Shown piece after piece: positions 46,167 to 54,286 of a DNA stretch of 64,000 nt. The position numbers and the translations under genes were made by a program. How positions within the stretch are numbered: the first letter of the stretch is position 1; the number at the start of each line of letters is the position of its first letter. The notes below the pieces were generated by a model. That model saw only the letters and a program-made list of their open reading frames with translations. It made no database searches and was not told the DNA's origin. The stretch is from Pseudomonas aegrilactucae (GTDB lineage: Bacteria > Pseudomonadota > Gammaproteobacteria > Pseudomonadales > Pseudomonadaceae), in assembly GCF_019168305.1 (NCBI RefSeq), contig NZ_JAHTBI010000039.1, forward strand, positions 38,621 through 102,620. The letters run 5' to 3'.

Positions 46167-46628
46167 ATGCTCAAACCGATACTCCTTGTAGAAGACAACC
46201 CCAACGACCTCGAGCTGACCCTGCTGGCGCTGGAGCGCAGCCAGCTGGCCAACGACGTGGTGGTGGTGCGTGACGGCGCAGAAGCGCTGGATTACCTGTT
46301 CCGCACAAACAGCTTTGCCGACCGTGCGCAAGGCAACCCTGCGGTGCTGCTGCTGGACCTGAAACTGCCCAAGGTCGACGGCCTCGAAGTGCTGGAAAAA
46401 ATTCGCGAGACAGAAGAGCTGCGCAGCATCCCTGTGGTGATGCTGACCTCCTCGCGCGAAGAGCCCGATCTGGACCGCGCCTACCAGCTGGGCGTCAACG
46501 CCTACGTGGTCAAGCCGGTGGAGTTCAAGGAATTCGTGGGTGCCATCTCCGACCTGGGTATTTTCTGGGCCGTGCTGAACGAGCCGCCGCCCGGCTCCAC
46601 CCGCGTTGTTCGCCGACCCAAGCCTTGA
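46167..46628 (+). CDS. Single-domain response regulator, Rcp1-like
   Basis: A 153-residue receiver domain with no output domain. The phospho-acceptor is Asp64 in LLLDLKLPKVDG, acidic residues Glu9/Asp10 in LVEDNPNDLEL bind Mg, and VVMLTSSREEPDL and VVKPVEF hold the conserved Thr and Lys. The pattern VEDNPNDLEL and the insert after the second helix are those of small phytochrome-linked regulators such as Rcp1. It starts 18 bases after the phytochrome stop and most likely receives phosphate from it. Confidence 0.92.
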   Translation: MLKPILLVEDNPNDLELTLLALERSQLANDVVVVRDGAEALDYLFRTNSFADRAQGNPAVLLLDLKLPKVDGLEVLEKIRETEELRSIPVVMLTSSREEPDLDRAYQLGVNAYVVKPVEFKEFVGAISDLGIFWAVLNEPPPGSTRVVRRPKP

Positions 46629-46664
46629 TGCCCACACATGCCTAAACGAGAGTCCGGAGCGCCG

Positions 46665-49037
46665 ATGCTCCTTGCCAAGGTCAAGCTGCTGCTGATCGAA
46701 GACAGCGCACACGATGTCGAGCTCACACTGCTGACACTGGAGCGCTACGGCCTGCAGGTGGAACCGGTGGTGGTACATGACCACATCGGCGCGTGCGAAG
46801 CCATGCGCCAGCAGACCTTCGACGTCATCGTGTGCGACTACCTGCTGCCCTCCTCGTCCGGCATCCAGGTGCTGGAGGTGGCGCAGGCGTCGGCCCCGGA
46901 CACCCCGTTCATTTTCCTCTCCGGCATGTTCGGCGAGCAGCAGGCCGTGGAGACCATGCGCCTGGGCGCGGTCGACTACGTTCTCAAGCAGAACCTGAAG
47001 GTACTGCCCAAGGCCATCCGCCGCGCCGTGCTCGAAGTGCGCGAACGCGAGAAACGCCGCGCGGCGGAAAACGCCCTGGAAGAGGTGGAGACCCGTGCTC
47101 GCCTGGCCATCCAGGCCGCCGAGATGGGCGTGTGGGAGATCAACATACGCACCGGCGGCGTGATCTGGGACGAACGCAGCCGCGCACTCTATGAAGTGCC
47201 GCCGACCAGCGAGCTGAACCTTGCCCAGGTGGTGCAACGCTGCCACCCCGATGACCAGGCGCCGTTGCAGGCCAAGATCGACCGCGCCCTGAGCGAGGAC
47301 ACCGGCTTTCATGCCGAGTACCGCGTGCTGCTGCCCGGTGGCCGCGTACGCTGGATAAACTCCAATGGACGTTCGCTGTTCAAGGACGGCCAATGCGTGC
47401 GCTTCAGCGGCGTGATGCAGGACATCAGCGAACGCAAGGTTGCCACCCAGGCGCTGGTGCAACTGACCGAGACCCTGGGCGAGCGCGTCGAGCAGCGTAC
47501 CCGCGAGCGCGACCGTACCTGGGAACTGTCGCGCGAGCTGCTGGGCGTGCTGCGCTTCGACATGACGCCGATCAACTTCAACCCGGCCTGGGAGTCGGCG
47601 CTGGGTTGGTCACGCCAGCAGATCGGCAGCCTGCGCCTGTGGGAACTGATCCACCCGCTGGACCTGGACGCCACCGTCAAGGAAACCCAGAGCATTGCCA
47701 GCGGCAACGTGTCGACCCGCTTCGTCAACCGCATGCGCCACGCCAACGGCGACTATCGCTGGCTGTCGTGGACCATCGTGCCGGAGAACGGGCTGATGTA
47801 TGCGGCGGTGCGCGACATCACCGATGAGCGCGCCGTGGTCGAAGAGCTGGCGAACACCAACAAGCGCCTGCGCGAGCAGATCGACGAGAAGGAGCGCGTC
47901 GAAGCGACACTCCAGCAGATGCAACGCCTGGAGGTGGTCGGCCAGCTGACGGCCGGCGTGGCACACGACTTCAACAACCTGCTCACGGTGATCCTGACCA
48001 GTTCGAGCTTTGCCGGCCGTGATATCGAGCGCGGAAACCTGGACAAGGTACGCGCCCGGCTGCAGCACATCACCGACGCCGGGGAACGCGGCGCCAAGCT
48101 GACAGCCCAACTGCTGTCGTTTTCGCGCCGCCAGCGCCTGCAACCGCGCCCGGTCGACCTGAACGCGACCGTGCGCGGCATGCAGGGCCTGCTCAACAAG
48201 GCGCTGGGGGCAAGTATCTGGGTCGAGATGTCGCTGGCCCAGGACCTGTGGACCGCCTCGGCGGACCCGACGCAGACGGAGATGATCATCCTCAACCTGA
48301 TCATCAATGCCCGCGACGCCATGGCCAACGGTAGCGGCTCGGTACGCCTGCGCACCTTCAACGCCACGCTCGAGCAGCCGCCGGTGCGCCCTGAAGACCC
48401 GGAGCCCGGAAACTACGTGGTGTTCTCCATTTCCGACTCGGGCATCGGCATGAACGAGGAGACCTTGCTCAGGGCCTTCGAACCGTTCTTCACCACCAAG
48501 CCGGTCGGCCATGGTTCTGGCCTGGGGTTGGCACAGGTGTTCGGCTTTGCCAAGCAGTCCGGCGGCGGTGTGCAGATTGAAACCGCGCTGGCGGTGGGCA
48601 CCACGGTGAGTGTCTACCTGCCGCGCATCGAGGGTAATGCACTGCCCGTGGCGCCCGAGCAGGCACCGATCATTGCGCCTGCGCAGGCGCGAGGGGCGAC
48701 GGTACTGCTGGTGGACGACGACACCGCAGTGCGCAACCTGACCGCCAGCATGCTCGAGTCGTTTGGCCTGAAGGTGATCCAGGCAGGCAGTGGCGTGGAT
48801 GCATTGGCGATGCTCACGGCGCAGGTCGACTTGGTACTGACCGACTACGCCATGCCGGGCATGACCGGAGGTGAACTGGCGGCGCTGGTAAAACATGCGC
48901 AGCCTGCCGTACCGGTGGTGTTCATCACGGGTTACGCCGATACGGACGTGCTGGGGCTGAACAACTCGTCGGTGATCCAGAAACCCTTCACTGAACAGGA
49001 TCTGCAGGCGACGCTATGGACAGCGTTGGCGCGCTGA
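46665..49037 (+). CDS. Hybrid sensor kinase: REC-PAS-PAS-HisKA-HATPase-REC
   Basis: A 790-residue hybrid. Receiver 1 (~1-125) has Asp58 in VIVCDYLLPSSSG. Two PAS domains follow (~150-270 and ~290-400) with a helical linker LTETLGERVEQRTRERDRTW. HisKA has His434 in GVAHDFNNLLTVIL; the ATPase shows NLIINARDAMANGSG and GHGSGLGLAQVFGF. Receiver 2 at the end has Asp727 in VLTDYAMPGMTGGE. The ATG at 46665 with GGAG five bases before it is preferred to 46638. With receivers at both ends and the phytochrome upstream, it probably takes phosphate from BphP and passes it on; its final output partner is not in the window. Confidence 0.9.
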   Translation: MLLAKVKLLLIEDSAHDVELTLLTLERYGLQVEPVVVHDHIGACEAMRQQTFDVIVCDYLLPSSSGIQVLEVAQASAPDTPFIFLSGMFGEQQAVETMRLGAVDYVLKQNLKVLPKAIRRAVLEVREREKRRAAENALEEVETRARLAIQAAEMGVWEINIRTGGVIWDERSRALYEVPPTSELNLAQVVQRCHPDDQAPLQAKIDRALSEDTGFHAEYRVLLPGGRVRWINSNGRSLFKDGQCVRFSGVMQDISERKVATQALVQLTETLGERVEQRTRERDRTWELSRELLGVLRFDMTPINFNPAWESALGWSRQQIGSLRLWELIHPLDLDATVKETQSIASGNVSTRFVNRMRHANGDYRWLSWTIVPENGLMYAAVRDITDERAVVEELANTNKRLREQIDEKERVEATLQQMQRLEVVGQLTAGVAHDFNNLLTVILTSSSFAGRDIERGNLDKVRARLQHITDAGERGAKLTAQLLSFSRRQRLQPRPVDLNATVRGMQGLLNKALGASIWVEMSLAQDLWTASADPTQTEMIILNLIINARDAMANGSGSVRLRTFNATLEQPPVRPEDPEPGNYVVFSISDSGIGMNEETLLRAFEPFFTTKPVGHGSGLGLAQVFGFAKQSGGGVQIETALAVGTTVSVYLPRIEGNALPVAPEQAPIIAPAQARGATVLLVDDDTAVRNLTASMLESFGLKVIQAGSGVDALAMLTAQVDLVLTDYAMPGMTGGELAALVKHAQPAVPVVFITGYADTDVLGLNNSSVIQKPFTEQDLQATLWTALAR

Positions 49038-49097
49038 GGCCGCACGCGGCGAATGGGCCCGGTCAGCGACCGCGCCCGCCCGCCTCATGCCCAGGCA

Positions 49098-51059
49098 TCA
49101 CGCCATCTTGAAGCGACCGACCAACTGCTGCTGATGCTCGGCCAGGCGCGCAAGCTCCTGGCTGGTAACGGCCGTCTGCTGCGCACCTGCGCTCACCTGG
49201 ATGACCAGGTCGTTGATCTCGTTCACATTGCGATTGATGTCCTCGGACACCGCCGTCTGCTCTTCGGCAGCCGACGCAATCTGAATGTTGCGATCACTGA
49301 TGCTGGCGACGCCTTCGGCAATTTCCACCAGCAGCTCGCCGGCTCGCTCGACCTTCACTGCACCGGCCTGCGCCTTGCCCAGCGTCTCGTGCATGGAGGT
49401 GGTGGCCCGGTCCGAGCCAGCCTGCAGGTTGCTGATCATCTGCTGGATGTTGCCGGTCGACTCCTGGGTCTTCTGCGCCAGGGTACGCACTTCGGATGCC
49501 ACCACCGCAAAGCCACGCCCGTGATCACCGGCACGTGCCGCCTCGATGGCCGCGTTCAACGCCAGCAGGTTGGTCTGCTCGGCAATACCGCGAATCACGT
49601 CGAGCACCGACGAGATCGCATCGCTCTCATGCTTGAGGTCACCGATGATCGACGCCGTCTGCTCGGCCTGCGCCGACAGCTGCTGGATCAGCACAACGGT
49701 GCTCTCGATCTCGCTGCGCCCTTGCGCGGTGCTGGTATTGACCTGCTGCGACATCTGCGCCGCATCACTGGTGCTGCGAGCCACCTCACGCACGGTCGCG
49801 CTCATTTCGTTGATCGCCGTGGCCACCAGTTCGGTGCCCTGGCGCTGACGCTCCACGCTTTGGCTGGTCTGCAGCGTGACCAGCGAGGACTCCTCGGCCG
49901 CGGTGGCCACCTGCGTGGTGGCATTGCCGATTTCCTCGACAATGCCCTTGATTTCCTGCGCCATGCTGTTGAGGTTGCGCGAGATCTGACCGAATTCGTC
50001 CTTGCTCTCGTAGGTGGCGCGCGCGGTGAGATCACGCTGCGCCAGCGCACCCAGCACCCGGTTCACCTCACCGACCGCCTCGTTGATGTTGCGAATGATC
50101 AGGTACGCCAGCACCGATACTGCCAGCAAGGCAATGATGGCCGCGCCGATGGTCAGCCACAGGGCCCGGCTGGCAGCATCACGCGTGTGCGAGGCAAGGC
50201 TGCCGACACTCTGCCCCAGTGCGACTTCGACTTCGCCCATCAGGTCGATACGCTGCGTGGCGAGGTCGAACCAGGCCTGCGGCTTGACGCCCAGCGGCTG
50301 GCCCAGCGGCACTTCGAACGCCAGGCGCTGCAACTTGCCCACCTCGACCGCAGCCGACGCCTGCATCTCCTTGTCGAAATGCTGCAGCGACGCGGCTGGC
50401 GCCTTGCGGCGGAACGCGTCGGCGTAAGCGGTAAACTCGCCCAGGTTGCGGCTGAACGACGACAACAGCGTTTCGTCGAAGCGGTCCTGATTGAACACCA
50501 GGCCCAATACCACACGCTCGCGACCCGCGCGTTCCTTCATTTCAATAAACTGGTTGAGCGCGCCGAGTGCATGAACAATGGTCGCATTGTTGACCCGCGA
50601 CTCAAGCGAGTGCGTGTAGCCAATGAGCGTCTTGATGATCTCGGTGTAACGGACACCCGACTCGGCACTGCTGAGCGCCAGCTTGTCGACAGTGGCGCGG
50701 GTTTGCGCCAGACCGTCCAGTGCGCGAATCACCGTATCGAGTTCGGCATTGGGCGTGCCGGACAACGCACGAACTGCCGCGATCGAATCATCCGATTGCT
50801 TGCGCATCTGCGCCAGACGATCGCCCATCGTGCTACCGCGACTGCCAATGAATACGCCACTGGCGCCTCGCTCACGCTGCAGGGTGGTGATCAACTGGCT
50901 GATCTTTTGCGCGGTGGAACTGGCGGTCACGGTGGTTTCCATGTCACGCAAGGTCTTGTAGTTGTCGACGACAAATACACCCGCCAGCGTCAGGAATCCG
51001 AGCAGGGGCAGTAGCAGAATCAACATCAGTTTCATCCGCAGGGGCAAGTTCTTGAGCAT
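49098..51059 (-). CDS. Methyl-accepting chemotaxis protein with NIT sensor domain
   Basis: A 653-residue chemoreceptor. Helix 1 is at about residues 10-30; the periplasmic domain fits the nitrate/nitrite-sensing NIT fold (PF08376), with [20 protein letters not shown] and [15 protein letters not shown]. Helix 2 lies near 310-335, then HAMP and the signalling domain with the tip [18 protein letters not shown] and [14 protein letters not shown]. It would report ligand, probably nitrate or nitrite, to the chemotaxis kinase. It converges with the hybrid kinase gene across 60 bases. Confidence 0.9.
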   Translation of the reverse strand: MLKNLPLRMKLMLILLLPLLGFLTLAGVFVVDNYKTLRDMETTVTASSTAQKISQLITTLQRERGASGVFIGSRGSTMGDRLAQMRKQSDDSIAAVRALSGTPNAELDTVIRALDGLAQTRATVDKLALSSAESGVRYTEIIKTLIGYTHSLESRVNNATIVHALGALNQFIEMKERAGRERVVLGLVFNQDRFDETLLSSFSRNLGEFTAYADAFRRKAPAASLQHFDKEMQASAAVEVGKLQRLAFEVPLGQPLGVKPQAWFDLATQRIDLMGEVEVALGQSVGSLASHTRDAASRALWLTIGAAIIALLAVSVLAYLIIRNINEAVGEVNRVLGALAQRDLTARATYESKDEFGQISRNLNSMAQEIKGIVEEIGNATTQVATAAEESSLVTLQTSQSVERQRQGTELVATAINEMSATVREVARSTSDAAQMSQQVNTSTAQGRSEIESTVVLIQQLSAQAEQTASIIGDLKHESDAISSVLDVIRGIAEQTNLLALNAAIEAARAGDHGRGFAVVASEVRTLAQKTQESTGNIQQMISNLQAGSDRATTSMHETLGKAQAGAVKVERAGELLVEIAEGVASISDRNIQIASAAEEQTAVSEDINRNVNEINDLVIQVSAGAQQTAVTSQELARLAEHQQQLVGRFKMA

Positions 51060-51392
51060 GTTCCTTCAAACCTCAATGTGCGTTAAGTACGTCGGCACGC
51101 GATGAAGTTTGCTGTTGTTGTCCCCCCCGTGCGCGGCGGCATTTTACGTGAGATGTATAAACTTAGGGTGACTTTCATAGGTAAAGTACTGGGCGACAAT
51201 GGCGCGATAACACAGCGCACAGTGCACCGTCATGACCTGGATCAATACGCGTGAGCGCAACAAAATCCGCGCACAGCAGCCCGCCGCGCTAATTCCAAAA
51301 AAGAATTAACAAATAAATATTAAGTATTTATGGTTCTAACAAAAAACTCGTACGCTCAGCCCATGCCCCACTGTGCAGACAAGGATTTTTCC
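51060..51392. promoter_or_regulatory. AT-rich divergent control region with palindromes
   Basis: The stretch between the chemoreceptor and the small gene holds two inverted repeats: AATTC-N7-GAATT at 51291-51307, and ATAAATA-N5-TATTTAT at 51313-51331 (seven-base arms, perfect). Both lie 62-100 bases before the small gene and could be operators for the XRE-cupin regulator encoded next. A frame start at 51330 overlaps this region and is not used. Confidence 0.45.
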
Positions 51393-51557
51393 ATGAGCCA
51401 CTCCGCCACCGTCATCGACTTCAGCCTGTTTCGCAAACGCAAGCAGGCACAACTGCTCGGGCGCCAACTGTGGGCGATGTACGCACAGCAGGCAGGCTTC
51501 GGCGCACAGCAGTGGAGCCAGGCCCACGCCGCGCCCAAAGCCCCTCGCCAGGCGTGA
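51393..51557 (+). CDS. Small basic protein upstream of XRE-cupin regulator
   Basis: A 54-residue protein beginning MSHSATVIDFSLFRKRKQAQ, with AAGGA eight bases before the ATG. It is rich in Gln, Ala, Lys and Arg and has no membrane segment or metal motif. It ends four bases before the regulator gene starts, so the two are one transcript. The family is not recognised. It could be a partner or antagonist of the regulator; that is speculation. Confidence 0.6.
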   Translation: MSHSATVIDFSLFRKRKQAQLLGRQLWAMYAQQAGFGAQQWSQAHAAPKAPRQA

Positions 51558-51561
51558 GGCC

Positions 51562-52206
51562 ATGAGCAACCCGAGCCGTTTTCTGGCCTCCCCGCAAGAC
51601 CCCACACTGCAACTGATACCGCACACCGAACCCGGCGAGGACGACACCATCGGCGACCGCGTCGCGCAGAACCTGCAACGCCTGCGCAGCAAACGCCAGC
51701 TCTCGCTTGATGCACTGGCCAGGGTCAGTGGTGTCAGCCGCGCCATGCTGGCGCAGATCGAGTCGGGCCGCAGCGTGCCGTCGATCAAGGTGCTGTGCAA
51801 GATTGCCAAGGGGCTCAGGGTGTCGGTGGCAGCCTTTCTGGAACACCGCGAATGCGATGGCGTGACGCTGATGCCGGCACGCGACAGCAAACGCCTGGTG
51901 AGTGCCAGCGGCGCGTTCGTCAGCCGTGCGCTCTACCCGTACGACACAGCGCACCAGGTGGAATTCTATGAGTTGCGCATCAGCCCGCTGGGCGAGGAAT
52001 ATTCCGCCGGCCATGGGCCCGGCGTGCAGGAGAACCTGGTGGTGGCGCAAGGCGCTCTGGAGATCAGCGTGAACGAGGAACGCTACCTGCTCTCCACCGG
52101 CGACTCGATCACCTTCTATGCCGACCAGCCCCACCGCTACCGCAACCCGGTAGACAGCGAGGCCGTGGCCTATCTGGTGGTCACCCACCCTGAGCGGCGC
52201 GACTGA
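51562..52206 (+). CDS. XRE-cupin transcriptional regulator
   Basis: A 214-residue protein with an N-terminal XRE helix-turn-helix (LSLDALARVSGVSRAMLAQI, ESGRSVPSIKVL, residues ~30-90) and a C-terminal cupin (SAGHGPGVQENLVVAQGALE to YADQPHRYRNP). Regulators of this type sense small molecules in the cupin barrel and control amine, amino acid or sulfur metabolism genes. It converges with the Met/Cys-rich gene, their stops lying only 16 bases apart. It probably controls its own transcript through the palindromes upstream. Confidence 0.9.
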   Translation: MSNPSRFLASPQDPTLQLIPHTEPGEDDTIGDRVAQNLQRLRSKRQLSLDALARVSGVSRAMLAQIESGRSVPSIKVLCKIAKGLRVSVAAFLEHRECDGVTLMPARDSKRLVSASGAFVSRALYPYDTAHQVEFYELRISPLGEEYSAGHGPGVQENLVVAQGALEISVNEERYLLSTGDSITFYADQPHRYRNPVDSEAVAYLVVTHPERRD

Positions 52207-52222
52207 CGCGCGCCGCTGCGCA

Positions 52223-52738
52223 TCAGCAGGTGCAGCACATCATCGGCATGCCGTTGCAGCTCATCATCATCGGCATGCTGCAATCGTTCATCATCTTCGT
52301 CATCAGCCTGCAGCAGTTTTTCATCATGTCCATGCTCATGCCGGCCATGGGCATCAGCTTGCAGGTCATGCCATCGGCCATCACGCTGCATTCCATCATG
52401 CACTTCATCATCGGCATGCCCATGCCGCCCATTGGCATCGACATGCCCGCCATCGGCATACCCATGCCCATGCTCATTGCCATCATGTCCTGAGACATGC
52501 ACATCATCGACAGGTTGGCGCATTGCATCATCACCGGCATGCCGCAGTTCATCATCATCTGCATCATGTCGGCATTGTTGCGGAACAGGGCCATGTCCAT
52601 GCCAGCAGCAGGCTTCATGGTGCACAGCATGCCGTCTTCGACCATGGTGCAGGTCATGGTCGCCATCATCATCGGCATGCCCATCATTGGCATCATCGGC
52701 AGGCTGGCGCTCATCGGCATCTGCATCGCGTTCATCAT
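52223..52738 (-). CDS. Met/Cys-rich protein, probable metal-binding
   Basis: A 171-residue protein with 64 Met (37 %) and 15 Cys (9 %), hardly any charged residues, and repeated M-x-M, MM and GMPM units such as MAMSMGMGMPMAGMSMPMGG, plus paired cysteines (NCC, MMCCTC at the very end). No signal peptide or usual fold is seen. Thioether and thiol groups at this density point to soft metal binding, most likely Cu(I), Ag(I) or Hg(II), or to a methionine/sulfur store or oxidant sink. The ATG at 52738 has AAGAGGA seven bases upstream; the frame to 52816 is rejected. A candidate promoter lies at 52789-52816. No copper pump, chaperone or CueR-like gene is adjacent. Family not recognised. Confidence 0.8.
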   Translation of the reverse strand: MMNAMQMPMSASLPMMPMMGMPMMMATMTCTMVEDGMLCTMKPAAGMDMALFRNNADMMQMMMNCGMPVMMQCANLSMMCMSQDMMAMSMGMGMPMAGMSMPMGGMGMPMMKCMMECSVMADGMTCKLMPMAGMSMDMMKNCCRLMTKMMNDCSMPMMMSCNGMPMMCCTC

Positions 52739-52788
52739 GGTGAAATCCTCTTCAAGTTCGACAATAGGGTGTGGAGTTGATGGGGCCG

Positions 52789-52816
52789 ATTCTAGGCCCG
52801 GGCGCCGGCGCCGCAA
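52789..52816 (-). promoter_or_regulatory. Candidate sigma-70 promoter of the Met/Cys-rich gene
   Basis: On the minus strand TTGCGG (52811-52816), 16 bases, then TAGAAT (52789-52794). The predicted start is about 45 bases before the ATG. No CueR-type dyad was seen between the hexamers. Confidence 0.4.
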
Positions 52817-53087
52817 GATGCCGGCGCAGCAGCAACGGGCGCTGTCGCGGCTGCCGAAACCTGCACATCACCTCCCCTGTTGCCGTGATTGCAGCCACAC
52901 CGATGCAATCACGTCGCGGCTGGCCATCCACACACCCATAACGTCACGATGGATATGCCATCACGCCATAAGCTCATAACCCAAATGCATATTTGATCTA
53001 ACCGGCGAAAGTATCGACAGCAGGCCCCGACAAAGCGGATTATTCTGCAAAGACATTTTCCACCGCCAGACTATGTGAGAACCGAAT
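52817..53087. other. Intergenic region before LysR gene
   Basis: With the promoter above it fills the 349-base gap between the Met/Cys-rich gene and the LysR gene. The left part is very GC-rich with GGCGCCGGCGCC-type repeats, the right part AT-richer near 52960-53060. No gene is supported. Confidence 0.4.
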
Positions 53088-53978
53088 ATGAAGATCGATG
53101 ACATGGACGCTTTCGTCGCGGTCATCCGCTGCCAGTCGACCAACCTCGCAGCGCAGTCGCTGCAGTTGACGCAGCCGGCGATCACACGGCGCGTGCAGAA
53201 CTTCGAGCAAGACCTGGGCGCCAACCTGCTGGACCGCAACACCAAGCCGCTCAAGCCCACGCCCATGGGCCTGCGTGTGTACGAGCAATGCAAGGCGATA
53301 CTGCGCGAGATCGACACCCTGCGCGAACTGGTCGCCAACGACGGTTCACCCAGCGGCACCCTGCGCCTGGGCGTACCGCAGACCCTGGGCGACGTGGTGC
53401 TGCTGGACGCCCTGGCGCAGATCCGCGAGGCCTACCCGCAGTTGCGCACCCAGGTGGTCAGCGGCTGGGGCAGCGCACTGATCGCCAAGATGGAAAACGG
53501 CGACCTGGACGCCGCCGCCGCCCTGTTCCCCTCCGGCAAGATCTTCCCCGAAGGTATCGCCAGCCGCTCCATCGGCCGCATGCCGCTGCGCGTGGTGACG
53601 GCCAAGGGCAATGCCAGCAAGCGCAGCTACAAGCTCAAGGACTGCTATAGCCAGGGCTGGGTGCTCAACCCCGACGGCTGCGGTTTTCGTGCAGGCCTGC
53701 AGCGCGCCCTGAGCGAACAGGGGCTGTCGCTGCAGATCAACCTGGAAACCTTCGGCACCGAGCTGCAACTGGGCCTGGTGGCCAACGGTCAGGGCCTGGG
53801 GCTGGTACCCGAACCGCTGTTTGCCCTGAGCCGCCATCGCGACCAGCTGGAAGTGGTGAACATCAGCGACTTCAAACCGCAAGTCGACCTGTGGCTGTTC
53901 CACCCGCGCTACCTGGGCAACCTGCAGGAGCCGGTGGAACTGTTCGGCGCCGTGGCGGCGCATCGCCTGGACGGATGA
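53088..53978 (+). CDS. LysR-family regulator of the sulfur/amine locus
   Basis: A 296-residue LysR protein. DNA-binding part: DDMDAFVAVIRCQSTNLAAQ and LQLTQPAITRRVQNFEQDLG; the effector domain follows from about residue 90 and contains SGTLRLGVPQTLGDVVLLDA. It is read in the same direction as the amine oxidase operon and ends about 70 bases before the promoter at 54050, so it likely activates that promoter and its twin at 58977, both of which follow AT-rich stretches suited to LysR binding. Confidence 0.9.
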   Translation: MKIDDMDAFVAVIRCQSTNLAAQSLQLTQPAITRRVQNFEQDLGANLLDRNTKPLKPTPMGLRVYEQCKAILREIDTLRELVANDGSPSGTLRLGVPQTLGDVVLLDALAQIREAYPQLRTQVVSGWGSALIAKMENGDLDAAAALFPSGKIFPEGIASRSIGRMPLRVVTAKGNASKRSYKLKDCYSQGWVLNPDGCGFRAGLQRALSEQGLSLQINLETFGTELQLGLVANGQGLGLVPEPLFALSRHRDQLEVVNISDFKPQVDLWLFHPRYLGNLQEPVELFGAVAAHRLDG

Positions 53979-54286
53979 AATTTGTATATCGCATTTTAAA
54001 AAATAAACATTATGCTTTTTTCTGATAATTAACTTAGAACTAAAAAGCCTTTCACAAGCGTAATTCAGACGCTTATGTTCTTTTCACCGACCCCGACCTG
54101 GTGGAGGCAAATGGAATTCTGCCACCGCCACCGGGTTTGCTTGCCCCCCTGTCATCTGCCGTAGCGGCAGCCCCTGGCAGTGCGCAGAACGCCGACATCC
54201 AACCTTGCGGTTGCCTGGACCGACGTGCTGCGCTGCCACCCCCACCGGCCGCCGTGCGTCTCCAGCAACCTTGTGGAGATCGCAAC
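53979..54286 (+). promoter_or_regulatory. Promoter and long leader of amine oxidase operon
   Basis: An AT-rich block (53979-54048) is followed by -35 TTTCAC (54050-54055), a 17-base spacer and -10 TTATGT (54073-54078). The leader then has CCTGGTGGAGGC (54097-54108), a small frame at 54111-54164, and a hairpin CTGCCG-TAG-CGGCAG (54156-54170) that holds the frame's stop codon in its loop. About 120 further GC-rich bases lead to the oxidase ATG. Promoter, leader block and peptide motif recur at 58977-59106, so it looks like a shared control element. Confidence 0.6.
54111..54164 (+). CDS. Candidate Cys/His-rich leader peptide
   Basis: A 17-residue frame, MEFCHRHRVCLPPCHLP, with three Cys and three His, starting three bases after GGAGG and about 25 bases after the expected transcript start. 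Its stop codon sits in the loop of a 6-bp hairpin. Such a frame could let ribosomes sense cysteine supply by stalling, as known for amino acid attenuators. Translation is not proven and chance cannot be excluded. Confidence 0.4.
   Translation: MEFCHRHRVCLPPCHLP

Noticed and set aside
49053..51014. 653-codon plus-strand frame opposite the chemoreceptor
   Set aside because: It mirrors the chemoreceptor codon by codon and has no domain pattern; the minus strand has full HAMP and signalling domains.
51100..51180. Flagellar sigma (FliA) promoter for the chemoreceptor
   Set aside because: A TAAGTTT-like element is present on the minus strand, but no GCCGATAA element stands at the required distance.
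52230..52493. Hydrophobic Ile/Met-rich plus-strand frame opposite the Met/Cys-rich gene
   Set aside because: ATG codons read in reverse give CAT, and shifted frames give Ile and Met runs. It has no ribosome site, while the minus-strand frame has one.
54101..54286. In-frame extension of the amine oxidase to GTG 54101
   Set aside because: It would add a Pro/Ala-rich segment before the Tat leader and hide it. The ATG at 54287 has its own GGAG site.
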